A stretch of DNA of 64,000 nt, taken from contig CAJVZD010000014.1 of assembly GCA_913019905.1 (NCBI GenBank), forward strand, positions 53,733 through 117,732, given 5' to 3'. A program made the translations under genes and the position numbers. Below are positions 47,385-59,000 of the stretch, in pieces. The notes under the pieces were generated by a model. That model had not been told where the DNA came from and made no database searches. It saw only the letters and a program-made list of their open reading frames with translations. This stretch comes from an uncultured Cellvibrionales bacterium. Lineage in GTDB: Bacteria > Pseudomonadota > Gammaproteobacteria > Pseudomonadales > Dasaniaceae. The first letter of the stretch is position 1. Each line of letters starts with the position of its first letter.

Positions 47385-48776
47385 TCAATCGGGACCAATC
47401 ATATCTTGAGGACGCATCAACGCATCAAATTCCGAATTCGAAACAAACCCCAAATTAACAGCCTCTTCACGCAGTGTTGTGCCATTTTTATGCGCCGTTT
47501 TCGCAATGGTGGTCGCGTTGTCATAACCAATTTTCGGAACAAGCGCTGTAACTAACATTAACGAACGCTCCATTAGCTCGGAAATCCGGTCTTCATTAGC
47601 CTCGATACCTTCTACGCAATTTTCAGTAAAACTCACAACAGCGTCGGACATTAGACGCATAGATTGCAACAAATTGAAAATCATCACAGGTTTGAATACG
47701 TTCAACTCCATATGCCCCTGACTCCCCGCAAAGGTAACGGTCGTATGGTTGCCCATTATTTGTACACAGACCATCGTTAACGCTTCACATTGCGTCGGAT
47801 TAACTTTACCTGGCATTATGGACGAACCGGGTTCATTTTCTGGTAAGCTAAGCTCTCCTAGCCCAGACCGGGGACCCGATCCTAACAGTCGAATATCGGA
47901 TGCTATTTTAAACAGACTCGTAGCAATAGTATTCATAACTCCTGACATTTCCACGATGGCGTCGTGGGCGGCAATCGCTTCAAATTTATTTTTCGCCGAG
48001 ACAAAGGGTATTTCTGTTATTTTTTCCACTTCAGAAGCAAACGTTTCTGCAAAGCCCTTTTTTGTATTAAGCCCGGTACCCACTGCCGTCCCACCTTGAG
48101 CCAGATTATAAATCCGAACCAATGCCTCCTCCAATCGGACTATTCCAAAGCATATCTGCGCCACATATCCTGAAAACTCTTGTCCGAGCGTTAAGGGAGT
48201 TGCATCTTGCAGATGGGTTCGACCTATTTTTATAATTCCAGCCCACGCTTCCGACTTAGTTTGCAAGGCGTCGCGCAAACGTTTTAACGCAGGAATAACA
48301 GAGCGAATAGCTTCCTCTCCTGCAGCGATATGCATTGCGGTTGGAAAAACATCGTTTGATGACTGGGAACAATTACAATGATCGTTAGGATGAACCGGAA
48401 TTTTGGACCCCATTTCTCCGCCGAGTAATTCGATCGCTCTATTTGAAATAACTTCGTTGGCATTCATATTCGACTGGGTGCCGGAACCCGTTTGCCAGAC
48501 CACTAACGGAAAATGGTCTATCAGCGTGCCATCGATAACCTCGTCTGCGGCACGCACAATAGCGTTTCCAATCCGCTTGTCCAATTGTCCTAAGGCCATA
48601 TTGGTGAGTGCGGCTGATCGCTTTACAATACCCAATGCTCGAATCAGTGGCTGAGGCATTGTTTCTCCGCCAATATTGAAGTTGCCAATAGAACGTTGCG
48701 TTTGTGCGCCCCAGTATTTATTTCCAGGAACAGCGAGAGGGCCAAAACTATCCGTTTCGATTCGTTTATCTTTCAT
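47385..48776 (-). CDS. fumC: Fumarate hydratase class II
   Basis: FumC is the oxygen-stable fumarase of the citric acid cycle. The 463-residue protein has the superfamily signature [16 protein letters not shown] and the substrate-binding [13 protein letters not shown] and [10 protein letters not shown]. It opens with the usual [11 protein letters not shown]. It converges on the esterase gene. Confidence 0.97.
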   Translation of the reverse strand: MKDKRIETDSFGPLAVPGNKYWGAQTQRSIGNFNIGGETMPQPLIRALGIVKRSAALTNMALGQLDKRIGNAIVRAADEVIDGTLIDHFPLVVWQTGSGTQSNMNANEVISNRAIELLGGEMGSKIPVHPNDHCNCSQSSNDVFPTAMHIAAGEEAIRSVIPALKRLRDALQTKSEAWAGIIKIGRTHLQDATPLTLGQEFSGYVAQICFGIVRLEEALVRIYNLAQGGTAVGTGLNTKKGFAETFASEVEKITEIPFVSAKNKFEAIAAHDAIVEMSGVMNTIATSLFKIASDIRLLGSGPRSGLGELSLPENEPGSSIMPGKVNPTQCEALTMVCVQIMGNHTTVTFAGSQGHMELNVFKPVMIFNLLQSMRLMSDAVVSFTENCVEGIEANEDRISELMERSLMLVTALVPKIGYDNATTIAKTAHKNGTTLREEAVNLGFVSNSEFDALMRPQDMIGPD

Positions 48777-48901
48777 TTCACAGTCCTCGTAGCTATAAAA
48801 CGATCACCATCAACACACCATCGCCAATTAGCGAACAACAAGAAAGCGCCTGGGCAGAGCAACAACGTCTTTCAATTAACGGAAAATCTTACATCCGGAT
48901 A

Positions 48902-51793
48902 TCACGAGCTTTTCTTCGGCAGAAACACCAGACTTTCTAAGGCGAGACCCAATTGTCGATTATCTTTGCTGTCTGGATCTAGCATGTGCGGCGACGCTAG
49001 AGGTTCCTGTAGTTCAAAGCGGATGGCTGTGATGGCACCCAGATTGAAACCAGCGGGTATAGCCACACTGTATTCCCGCCTGCGACGACTAACATTCCAT
49101 TGCGCTACTTCGACATCGTTGATAAACACTTTGGTAGGCATGGTCCGGCGCCCTGATGGTGGCATAGCACGAGTGACGACCTTTAAGATTGAAGACTTAC
49201 CGATTTCAGTAAGGACAACATTCACACCGGCGTTGCTTTTGCTCCAACTGCCCCATTGTTCTGCTGGCCAAAAACCATGGGCACCGTGGCTCGCTAAATT
49301 ACTGCTGTCATTAAATGACAAATGTTCCCCTCGGTCTAAATTTTCGGCCCGCGAAAGAACATAGTGATTATCTGACTGCGATGCGCTCAAGCGCAATCGG
49401 GTCGCACCATGCGGTAACGATGAAAAATCGTCGTCATCATGAACCGTTGAATGGTTGGCATCAGATTGCCTATCTTGTCTTTTTGAATAGGGTGAGCTAT
49501 TTGAGATAACGGCTCTATTGAGATGTAGTCCAGGGCTATAGCTCCCGTCCGGGGGATCGATGTTGATCGTATAACTATGCACAGATACTACGCCGTCACC
49601 CTGCCGGGCAATGCCTCTCAATAAAGTTTCTCCGTTGCTGAATGCTGCGAGTGTTGCAAAACTTACGCTCAGTGTCAGTCGTTCTCCACTGAACAGAGTA
49701 GGCAGCGTAATAGGCTCCATAAAGCTAGTGCCCGATTCAGCTCTTTTCAAATCGTTGCTGCTCATTTTCATTTCTAACAATGAGCCGGCAGTGCCTTCAT
49801 AGGATAAATCCAAACGTAAGGTGATCTTTGCGTTATGGGGAAGGCTCAAGAATTGGCCAGCCAATAAGTCACTCGATCGATTATTCTTTACCAATATTTC
49901 GGTATTTTGACTTAGGACCAAATGTTGTTTATCTGCCCCGGTTTGCAATCTTGCATCGGCTAGCTGTTGTAGATAATAAATATCGTCTTTGCTAATGGTA
50001 GATTCTGTCGCATCAGCATAGCTTGCAGAAAATAGTTGTTGATTAGTGGCGCGTAAGTTTGCGCATTTATCCGGTGAGACTAACTGCTCTAAAAAGCTTC
50101 TCGCATGCATTGGACATTGAGTAATGTAACCTTTCTTCTCAGATAGCGATAAATTTGAGCCGTGAGCAAGCAACATGGGACGCTCTTCTTGATAATCACG
50201 AAAAAAACTTCGTCCGGTCAATGGCGGACGCTGTTCGTGAATGTTTAGATAATCCAACACCGACAAGCCCAAGTCGACCGTGCCAAAAACGTCATCGGCG
50301 ACGCCGTGATCAATATCTGGAGCCAGTGCCATCATAAGTCCCCAATTGCTACCGAAACGCTGATCGGGCACGCCGTGGCTTTCATCCGAGGTGATAATAA
50401 TCAACGTGTCATCATCGACACCCGCATTTTTTAACTCTTGAATAAGTCGATAAACAGCTTTGTCGGCGACCAGAACGGCGACATCCCTGGGCTCTAAAGG
50501 TTTAGTATTCACATCTGCCACGTAGCCTTTAATGGCATAAGGGTGATGTGTGCCTACTGTCAACAGCGTTGCAAACCAAGGTTTATCATTTCTTTGCAGC
50601 TCTTCAATCCACGCCAAGCTTTGCTCAAAAAATAAATTGTCATCGGGACCCCAATTAAAATAGTAACCAGAGGGTAAAGAAAAAGAGGCTTTGCCGCGCA
50701 CGTCATCGAAACCGATAAAGGGCATCACCGTACCCTTGCTCATAAACTGTAGTCCCGCCGCTTGAAAGTAATGCGTGGAGTAACCATTGTTACGTAAAAT
50801 TCTCGGCAGGCAACTATCGGCCGCTTTATTATTGGACAGGATCTCCAGCGGTTTTGGTATGGTATTGAGCAGTTTGGGGTAGTCACTGCACAACAATGAA
50901 TAAAGTCCACGATTGGTCTGGTTTCGGTGGCTAACAAAATTGGGCACCAATAAAGCGTCATCTGCAATTTCACTTAAACCCGGCATTGTGAGCGACGGTA
51001 CATAGGAAAAATAGTCAGTAACGGATTTGACGTACGCTCCTGATAGCCCCTCTAGCACAATCACCAGCACATTCTTCGCTGTGCCCATGCTCGGACGAGC
51101 CGGAGTTAAATCTTCAATGAATATCCGATGACTAGGGTCAGAAACGATTGATGTCGTTTGCTGGAGACTGATGGCATCTGCTGCCATTTCATCAAGATGA
51201 TGGGCAAAAAAGTTTCTCACCTGCCAACGCTCCTCCGGACTGGGAGTGTATGCAAATAACAAATACGCGGCTATCGATAAAATCGACGTTGTGACAATGG
51301 TCCGTCCTATACCTAATCCTTTTTGTTGACGATATCCGAGTAACAAAGCCAAGAGCGAAGCGCCAAATACCGCAACATTCAGCAAAACCTTAGATTTTGA
51401 TACGGCACCCAGTGAGTTGCTAACAAAGTCGCCATTGAGTAAATATATGACGTTGCTATGATGCGACATTTGCTGAATAGCCAGTAGGCTCTCAAGATCG
51501 ACAACATGAATAAGTGCCCAGACAGGGTATATCAACGCCATAATAAATAAGCGTCCACGTCCTGTAGCGATGATGACAAAGGTCAACGCACTCGACCAAA
51601 AAAAGTCGGCCAATAGGCCCCAACACAACACGCTGAAATCGTCGATCAAACCGAAGCTGTACAAACTCATTCGGCAGTAAAAAGGAATGATGGCGAAAGC
51701 GAATAAATTCAAGCAAACCGGTTTCTGATTGCTTAGTTTTTTCCCACTTTCTAACGCCATCTTATAGCTATTCATTGGATCATTAACAGGCAA
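48902..51793 (-). CDS. LtaS-like membrane sulfatase-fold enzyme with C-terminal extension
   Basis: The 963-residue protein has about five N-terminal membrane helices (to about residue 215), then a sulfatase-fold domain with NVLVIVLEGLSGAYV, the Thr-nucleophile region HRNQTNRGLYSLLCSDYP, TVGTHHPY and ITSDESHGVPDQ. This matches LtaS/phosphoglycerol or phosphoethanolamine transferases. The last roughly 380 residues are beta-rich and unrelated to LtaS; they may bind carbohydrate. In a Gram-negative it likely modifies periplasmic glycan or lipopolysaccharide. Confidence 0.82.
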   Translation of the reverse strand: MPVNDPMNSYKMALESGKKLSNQKPVCLNLFAFAIIPFYCRMSLYSFGLIDDFSVLCWGLLADFFWSSALTFVIIATGRGRLFIMALIYPVWALIHVVDLESLLAIQQMSHHSNVIYLLNGDFVSNSLGAVSKSKVLLNVAVFGASLLALLLGYRQQKGLGIGRTIVTTSILSIAAYLLFAYTPSPEERWQVRNFFAHHLDEMAADAISLQQTTSIVSDPSHRIFIEDLTPARPSMGTAKNVLVIVLEGLSGAYVKSVTDYFSYVPSLTMPGLSEIADDALLVPNFVSHRNQTNRGLYSLLCSDYPKLLNTIPKPLEILSNNKAADSCLPRILRNNGYSTHYFQAAGLQFMSKGTVMPFIGFDDVRGKASFSLPSGYYFNWGPDDNLFFEQSLAWIEELQRNDKPWFATLLTVGTHHPYAIKGYVADVNTKPLEPRDVAVLVADKAVYRLIQELKNAGVDDDTLIIITSDESHGVPDQRFGSNWGLMMALAPDIDHGVADDVFGTVDLGLSVLDYLNIHEQRPPLTGRSFFRDYQEERPMLLAHGSNLSLSEKKGYITQCPMHARSFLEQLVSPDKCANLRATNQQLFSASYADATESTISKDDIYYLQQLADARLQTGADKQHLVLSQNTEILVKNNRSSDLLAGQFLSLPHNAKITLRLDLSYEGTAGSLLEMKMSSNDLKRAESGTSFMEPITLPTLFSGERLTLSVSFATLAAFSNGETLLRGIARQGDGVVSVHSYTINIDPPDGSYSPGLHLNRAVISNSSPYSKRQDRQSDANHSTVHDDDDFSSLPHGATRLRLSASQSDNHYVLSRAENLDRGEHLSFNDSSNLASHGAHGFWPAEQWGSWSKSNAGVNVVLTEIGKSSILKVVTRAMPPSGRRTMPTKVFINDVEVAQWNVSRRRREYSVAIPAGFNLGAITAIRFELQEPLASPHMLDPDSKDNRQLGLALESLVFLPKKSS

Positions 51794-52089
51794 TATATTG
51801 GTTCCAAAAATTCAAATCAATAGTGTTGATTTTGTTTCGCGCCCGGCCCAACACCTCGACCCCATTCTATCCGTTGTCCGTGGTATCTCGCCATTCAACA
51901 ATCTTGTTCCGGTGCCCGCTGGCGTTCTAGGGTTGAACAATCAATCACGGTTAGGCATATCCCGTCAGCACAGAACTAAGCTGTACGATCATTAACACGG
52001 TAAAGAATTCCCGCCGCGCGCAATTATAGGACGAAAACTAGGCGGGGGCTATGGGGGCTATGATGAGCCGCTTCTAGCGGTATCGAATG

Positions 52090-53757
52090 CTAACTAAAAA
52101 AGGGGATACTCCAGAAGGGCTTTTCCTCAGCCAGCACCTTTTTCGAAATGGCGGCAATGTGAGGATGATTCACCTTAGCCATATAGTGTATCAACAGGGA
52201 CTTCATGTGATTCGCCTGATCAGCATAACGGTCCTTGTCCTTATTTTTGCCGATTAGATTATTCATTTCATGGGGATCATTGTCGAGATCAAAGAGACAA
52301 TCGATCGTTTTCTCACCGCGACTCATCATCAACTTCCAGTTTTTTGTACGTAGACAGAAATTGGGGATGTTTATATTGTTACCAGCGAGATCATAATTCC
52401 ATTCAGAAACAGCATATTTTTCACCCGCTGGAACTACGCCTTCAATAATGGGGCGCAGGCTACTGCCGTCGGATGGCGATTCGTCTATTCCCATGTAATC
52501 GAGAATAGTGGAGAATAAATCCAAGTGATCTACCGGTACATCGGCGACCGTACCCGCGGCGATTTTCCCGGGCATACGCAGCATTAAAGGTACCCTGACC
52601 GACTCCTCAAAGAAGACATTTTTTTCTCGCATACCATGTGAACCCAGCATCTCCCCGTGATCGCTCGTAAAAATGACTAAGGTATTCTCCTCCAGTCCCA
52701 AGTTCTGCAAAGTACCCAGTATTTTACCGATCCAGTCGTCGCATTCCTTAACGAGACCGTAATAATTGGATATCATATATTTAATCAACTGGGGATCCTG
52801 AAACTGTGTTCGCCGTGACCGCCAGTTGGCATTTCGATACGGCGAATTTTCCATATTGTCGTGAATACTTTCAGGTGCCACCATCTCTTCCGCTGGGTAC
52901 ATAGAGTAGTAGGGGTCGGGAACAACCAATGGAGCATGCGGATAGTGTAGCGAACAGGTAATGTTAAAGGGCTGACTTTGAGCACTCGCTCGTTTTATTG
53001 CGTCAATCGTATTCTGAGCCTGATAGGCTGTCACTGTAGCATCGAGGGGGATGTCCAGGCGACCGTGATTATCGGGTTGTAGAACATTGTCTGAAGTTCC
53101 GTTCTTACCTGGGATTTTATTGGTTGGCGGCAACCCGTACCGGCTGTCGACAGGATCCATCGTGTAGGGCAAACCGTAGTAATTGTCGATTTGCTGCCCC
53201 ATAACCGGCGCGTTTTTTTTTACTTTGGATGGAATGAAAACCCGCCGAAAATCGTTTTCGGATTTCATCATAAAGCGGCCGTTTCCCTGCGTGTACTCAA
53301 AACGCTGGTACCCTCCGGCTCGATGAATCGGCGAGTGATATTTGCCGTGATATTCACTGTAATAACCGTTCTTCGCCAGTATTTCATCAAACGTCAACTG
53401 CCGGCACAGGCCCTCTGATTCCGGCAAGAAAACCGCCGAGTTGGTCCGAATTCCGGTGTGTTCTATATTGTGTCCTGTTAACAACGCGGCGCGAGCAGGA
53501 GCGCAAACAGGGCTATGGCAAAGCGCTCGGCTGAAATAAGCCCCGGCCTTACCAATACTATCCATGTGAGGAGTCGTGAGCACTTTATTTCCGGCAATAC
53601 TCAAGGCATCATAACGTTGTTGGTCCGTCATTATGATAAGTAAATTAGGGCGCTTATCCTTTTTCGTCATTGAAGCATTCAGTTTTATGCTATCCGCTGC
53701 CAGGGCAGTGCCTGCCACGCCAATAGCCCGACTAAATCGTCTGCGAGTTAATGCCAT
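52090..53757 (-). CDS. Formylglycine-type sulfatase with Tat-like signal
   Basis: The 555-residue protein begins with a twin-arginine-like leader (LTRRRFSRAIGVAG). Sulfatase motifs are NLLIIMTDQQRYDAL (metal Asp) and SPVCAPARAALLTGHN, where C85 in CxPxR is converted to formylglycine. HGKYHSP, FTSDHGEMLGSHG and YHYPHAPL-like segments follow. It would desulfate an external sulfated polysaccharide or sterol/choline-type ester. No carbohydrate-uptake genes lie beside it. Confidence 0.9.
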   Translation of the reverse strand: MALTRRRFSRAIGVAGTALAADSIKLNASMTKKDKRPNLLIIMTDQQRYDALSIAGNKVLTTPHMDSIGKAGAYFSRALCHSPVCAPARAALLTGHNIEHTGIRTNSAVFLPESEGLCRQLTFDEILAKNGYYSEYHGKYHSPIHRAGGYQRFEYTQGNGRFMMKSENDFRRVFIPSKVKKNAPVMGQQIDNYYGLPYTMDPVDSRYGLPPTNKIPGKNGTSDNVLQPDNHGRLDIPLDATVTAYQAQNTIDAIKRASAQSQPFNITCSLHYPHAPLVVPDPYYSMYPAEEMVAPESIHDNMENSPYRNANWRSRRTQFQDPQLIKYMISNYYGLVKECDDWIGKILGTLQNLGLEENTLVIFTSDHGEMLGSHGMREKNVFFEESVRVPLMLRMPGKIAAGTVADVPVDHLDLFSTILDYMGIDESPSDGSSLRPIIEGVVPAGEKYAVSEWNYDLAGNNINIPNFCLRTKNWKLMMSRGEKTIDCLFDLDNDPHEMNNLIGKNKDKDRYADQANHMKSLLIHYMAKVNHPHIAAISKKVLAEEKPFWSIPFFS

Positions 53758-54084
53758 ATTATTGTTCCGTCTCTAACATACCTTACTGACTCTAGATCAC
53801 CTATAGCTCAATCACTGACTAAAAGAACATGAGAGCTAGTCTCGAAAACATGATTATGGCTAACCCTGCGCGCCAATGCCAGCTTAAAAGAATAGGCTAG
53901 AGTTTATCGTTCCCTTCCCTGCACGGGTGATTTCGTCGAGCGCTGCAAGGCTAAAAAATCAACAACAGGCCGCAATCGTCGAGCGTGAGAGTACTTTTCA
54001 GCATTTAGCGTTTATCACCGGTAAGAAGCCCGTTGATGACAGCGGCCCTATTGAGAACGGTCGATGGCGACATAACCACACCGA
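53758..54084. other. Gap between sulfatase and ferredoxin
   Basis: No firm gene. A 53-codon frame from a GTG at 53927 to 54088 reads smoothly (VISSSAARLKNQQQAAIVERES...) and touches the ferredoxin gene end. It may be the tail of a lost gene. Confidence 0.3.
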
Positions 54085-54381
54085 CTAATAACGGTGATCC
54101 GCATCGCCAGGGTGGCTCGGAGTTGTATGTATCTCGATGTCCAAATCACTTTCCGGGTAACATACACAGGGTAAAAATCGTTTATTGTATATCTGCTTCG
54201 GTGTCAGTGATAGTTGCGCTCGCCGGGGAACGTCTCCAGATACCACTCGTGAAATACATCGTTTACAGACCGCCATTTTACACGTATGCGGCGCCTTAAT
54301 ACCGTTTCTTAACAACGTTTCAAGTACAGACTCTCCCTCTTCCACCAAATAAGATTTGTCACCCAATTTAATTCGAAACAT
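54085..54381 (-). CDS. 2Fe-2S ferredoxin
   Basis: From the ATG at 54381 the protein has 98 residues with the plant-type ferredoxin fold: YLVEEGESVLETLLRNG and the cluster ligands C-KMAV-C-KR-C (CX4CX2C) and, 27 residues later, FLPCVCYP. An upstream ATG at 54393 or 54453 would add a short extension. It is a stand-alone ferredoxin; its partner oxygenase or reductase is not adjacent. Confidence 0.8.
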   Translation of the reverse strand: MFRIKLGDKSYLVEEGESVLETLLRNGIKAPHTCKMAVCKRCISRVVSGDVPRRAQLSLTPKQIYNKRFLPCVCYPESDLDIEIHTTPSHPGDADHRY

Positions 54382-54611
54382 AAAAGAACCCATTATGAAA
54401 TAAGATTGACAGCTTAAAGAAAGCTGCCGCTGTAACGACTCTCGAAGCCTCACGATCCATCATGTCATACTGCCAACGACCGCCACTGACTGATGTACCG
54501 AAAAAAACCTAAACTATTTGTGCAATTTTTTACCTATTCCAAATGGGTTCTGTTCTTGTAATAACAAAACAATCCGAGCCACAGTTTAAGGCCTGCAAAA
54601 AAACACCTGAC

Positions 54612-54625
54612 ATGATTTATATCAA
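54612..54625 (+). promoter_or_regulatory. FNR/Dnr-like box upstream of the RND operon
   Basis: ATGAT-TTAT-ATCAA matches the consensus at 9 of 10 positions, 137 bases before the adaptor gene start. No matching -10 element was identified, so regulation of the pump by oxygen or NO is tentative. Confidence 0.5.
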
Positions 54626-54761
54626 AGAGTTACCAGTTTCCGGCATCACACTCGCTTACCTTTCGATGTGCGGAGAGATGCCATGGTACTATCAGGCCCC
54701 ACTCAAGCAAGCTACCGCCTAACTCTGTGCTCGCGACTACTATCAGCAAGATATTACTTCA

Positions 54762-56048
54762 ATGTCTTTTGGCATTAATCGGTATTACGTTAATTGTGAG
54801 AATCATGTCATTGTGATAGAAAACAACCCACCATCATCCAACAAATTCTGGCGTCGGGTTCTACCGACCACTGCAATACTATTTGTTGGAACCGCAGTGG
54901 TCGTCGCGCTAGCAGTATTAAAACCGACACCACAAACCGCACCACCAAAAACGGCCCCGATTTCTCGGGTCTCGGTTGTCTTTGCCAAACCCGACAACGC
55001 GAGCTTATCGGTGAAATCCCAGGGCACTGTGACGCCGCGAAGAGAAATAGATATCGTCGCCCAGGTCGGCGGAAAGATACGTAGAGTTGCCGATAAATTT
55101 GTTGCCGGGAGCTTTTTTTCCGCGGGAGAACAACTACTCGAAATAGATCCCAGAGACTACGAATTAGTTCTTATAAAAGCAAAGGCAAAAGTCGCCGACT
55201 CAGAACAATTGTTAGCAACAGAGAAAGGACGCGGTCGCCAGGCCAAAAAACAATGGCGGGATTTAGGTAACCATGAAGCGAACGATTTGTTTCTACGAAA
55301 ACCCCAACTAAATTCTGCCAAAGCGAATCTGGCTGCAGCTCAAGCTGATCGAGACAGAGCGCTGTTAGATTTGGAACGCACTAGAATTTCTGTGCCTTTT
55401 GCGGGGCGGGTACGTAGTAAGTCGGTTGATCTGGGGCAATATGTGACTCCGGGAACTCGTGTAGCCAAAGTCTATGATACATCGCGTGCCGAAATCCGCC
55501 TGCCGCTAACGGATAGACAATCGGGACTTATTAATCTACCTCAAGGCGACAATGACCCACTATCGACTCATCTGCCACAAGTTACTATTAGCGGAACGAT
55601 CGGTGGCGAGGTATACGAATGGCAAGGTCGTGTTGTTCGTACTGACGCGAGTATCGACACCAATACGCGCCTCTATTACGCAATCGTAGAAATTGTCGAA
55701 CCATTTTTAGTACATCCCGACGTTGCACAAGTGCCGCTGGTCGTCGGCCTTTTCGTCGATGCGCAAATCAGTGGTCGAACAATTGCAGACGTTGTAGAAG
55801 TCCCGAGACGCGCTCTATTCAAAAACAATCGTATTTACAGCGTCGACGAACAGGAGCGAGTGCTATTGAAACATGTACAAGTTCTATCGACAGACAAAGA
55901 GAAAGCCTGGATCAAAGGCGACATCCAGGTCGGAGAAGCGATCATAGTCGGTGGACAAAATTTTCTTAGCTCCGGGATGAAGGTAAAACCCGTGCCATTG
56001 CAAACACATATCGAGAACACCTCGTTAAGAACCGCCTCTACTGACTAA
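54762..56048 (+). CDS. RND efflux periplasmic adaptor (membrane fusion protein)
   Basis: The 428-residue protein has one N-terminal membrane helix (about 30-50), lipoyl/barrel halves (VTPRREIDIVAQVGGKI and RTRISVPFAGRVRSKSVDLGQYVTPG) around a coiled-coil hairpin (ELVLIKAKAKVADSEQLL...), then the beta-barrel and membrane-proximal domains. It joins an RND pump to an outer-membrane channel. The permease gene follows after 45 bases; no TolC gene is nearby. Confidence 0.88.
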   Translation: MSFGINRYYVNCENHVIVIENNPPSSNKFWRRVLPTTAILFVGTAVVVALAVLKPTPQTAPPKTAPISRVSVVFAKPDNASLSVKSQGTVTPRREIDIVAQVGGKIRRVADKFVAGSFFSAGEQLLEIDPRDYELVLIKAKAKVADSEQLLATEKGRGRQAKKQWRDLGNHEANDLFLRKPQLNSAKANLAAAQADRDRALLDLERTRISVPFAGRVRSKSVDLGQYVTPGTRVAKVYDTSRAEIRLPLTDRQSGLINLPQGDNDPLSTHLPQVTISGTIGGEVYEWQGRVVRTDASIDTNTRLYYAIVEIVEPFLVHPDVAQVPLVVGLFVDAQISGRTIADVVEVPRRALFKNNRIYSVDEQERVLLKHVQVLSTDKEKAWIKGDIQVGEAIIVGGQNFLSSGMKVKPVPLQTHIENTSLRTASTD

Positions 56049-56093
56049 TAGGTAATTTAGTCAGTAGAGCATCAACTTCCTCAGGATCACCAC

Positions 56094-59000
56094 GTGAATA
56101 GAATCATCGAATGGTTTATTAACAATTCAGTCGCCGTCAATTTGTTAATGATGATGATTCTACTGGGCAGTGCTTTTGCATTATCCAAAATTGACAAGGA
56201 AACAGTACCCGCTGTCGACACGGGTTTAATCGAAATCACTGCGACCTATCCTGGCGCGGGCCCTAAGGAAATCGAAGAACAGATAATCATTCGAATCGAA
56301 GAGGCGATAGGCAACCTCGATGGGATAAAAGAAATATCATCAACTGCCAGACATGGGTACGGGGAAGTCAGGATTGAAGCGACGCTAGACTACGATATCC
56401 AGAAGCTGCTCAATAATGCAGAAAATCGGGTAGCGATGATCGATACTTTTCCAGCCGATATTGAGCGGGTTCAAGTACGGGAGTTACAGTGGCAACGTCG
56501 AATAATGAATATTGGTGTGATCGGAGAGGTCGAAGAATCCGCACTCAAACAAACCGCAGAACAACTACGTAAAGAACTGGCACAGTTACCCAACGTTTCC
56601 ATTGCGGAACTGCAGGCGACTCGAGCCGACGAAGTGGCCGTTGAAGTTTCTGAAAAAACATTACGCCAATATAACATTAGCTTTCAAAAGGTGGCCAAGG
56701 CTATTCGCAGCTCTTCGTTAAACTTGCCAGCCGGCACAATCAAATCATCCAGTGGCGATGTTCAATTACAAACCCGCGGTCAGGCTTACACTAGCGACGA
56801 CTTCGCCAATATAGTTGTCGACACCAATCCCGATGGAGGCAAGTTATTACTGGGGGAAATCGCAACAATTACCGACGGTTTTGTCGACCAAAGTTTTATC
56901 TCGCTGCTTAACGGTAAACCTGCTGTATATATTCAATTATTCATCACCGACAATCCCAATGTACTTAAGGCCCGTGAGCAGGTATTTGAGTATCTGGCCG
57001 ATTTGGAAGGAACATTACCCGCCGGTATCAGCGTAAAGCTGTGGGATGACTCAACGGAAATGTTCAAAGACAGAATGAACCTGCTCTTGAAAAATGCCAG
57101 CAGTGGCCTCGTGTTAGTCTTTATTGTACTCATGCTGTTTCTGAGGCCTGTGCTCGCTGCCTGGGTATGCGTCGGGATTTTCTTATCTTTTTGCGGTGCA
57201 ATTTGGCTAATGCCCTACACAGACGTCAGCATCAATATGCTGACGCTGTTTGGGTTCTTACTGGTATTAGGCATTGTTGTCGACGACGCAATTATCGTCG
57301 GGGAAAGTATCTACTCTTATCAAGAACAAGGATACGCCGGGTTGGAAGCCGCCTCTCTCGGCGCCAAACAAGTCAGCAAGCCCGTCGTCTTTGCGGTAGT
57401 CAGTACAATGGTGTTTTTTGCGCCGCTATTGTTTGTACCGGGCCAAATAGGAACGATGGCTGCTCCTATCGCCATCATCGTGATACTGTGTTTAGCATTT
57501 TCTTTACTCGAATCGCTATTGATTTTACCCGGTCATCTCGCACACATAAAAGCGCAAAAAAAGTCAACGGTAAAAGCATTCATCTTCTTGGAAAACGTGA
57601 GAAATAAACTGTCCAAAAGTCTGCAGACAATCGCGACTCACTACTACCAACCTCTATTGAGAAAAGCCCTACGCAATAGAGCGGCGACATTGAGCTTTTT
57701 TATTGTTGCCTTTTCCATTTCCGTTACTGTGTTTGTCGGCGGCTGGATTCGCATCAGCTTTATGCCGGTTATTCAATCGGACCTTGTCGAAGCCCATATA
57801 ACGCTAGGCGAAGGCGTACCCTTCTCAGAAACAAGCGCAGTCTTAGATCGTATAAAACGGGCCTCCGCGGAGCTGCGGACCGATCCCGCATTGATAGCGG
57901 AAAATTCAGGTTCCAGCGACTTCATTGGAGACGTCCGCAGCTGGGCTTATGATAATACTGTTGCGTATTCTTTGGCATTAAAGCCGCCCGAAAGTCGACG
58001 GGTAGCAACCAGCTCTCTCGTTGCGCGATGGCGGCAACTTATTGGCGATATTCCAGAAGCAGAAGACATTCGAATAAACTATACAATCAATACGAAAAAT
58101 GCAGCCATTCGCTTACGGGTAAGCGTCAATTCAGACAATGTTGAACAACAGGAACAAGCTGTCGCTGCGGTGAAATCGGCTATTTCAGCCTACCCGGGAA
58201 CCTTCGATATTAAAGACAACTTGCAATCACCGAGAGACGAAATTGAGTTGGCGCTAAAAGAAAACGCACTGGCACTCGGCTTTAGTTTACGAACCATTGC
58301 TCAGCAAGTTCGGCAAGGTTTCTATGGTGAAGAAGTTCAACGTATTCCACGTGGTAAAGAAGACGTCAAAGTAATGTTACGTTTCCCGAAAAATGAACGA
58401 GACAATATCGATCAGCTCGACCAAATGCGCGTTCGAGCAGACAATGGTTTGGAAGTTCCTCTGCGGACGGTAGCTGACATTATCTATATGCCAGGATACT
58501 CCACCATTAGACGGCTCGACCGTAAACGGTCAATAGTCATTACTGCTGATTTGCAAGAGGAGTATAACGCAAACGAAATTGTTCTCGATTTACTAGACAA
58601 AAACGTAGCCACCTGGAAAAAAATATATCCCGGTTTTAGTCTGGCGGTTGACGGCGATTTAAAACTGCAGAATGAATTTATGACGTCACTCGTTAAAAAC
58701 TTTTCCTTTGCTCTTGTGATAATTTTTGGCTTAATGGCCGTCGCTTTTCGATCGTACTGGCAACCCCTGATTATCTTAACCGCTATTCCGTTCGGTTTTA
58801 TGGGTACCATTATTGGACATGTGATAATGAGCCGGGAAATTAGCGTCATGTCTATGCTGGGATTTGTAGCCTGTGCGGGAGTCGTTGTGAATGATAATCT
58901 TGTTCTTTTGGACAGAATCAGCCAGCTTCGCGACGCTGGCGTTGATACTTACGATGCGGTACTGCAAGCAGGAAGAGATCGCTTTAGAGCCATTGTTCTT

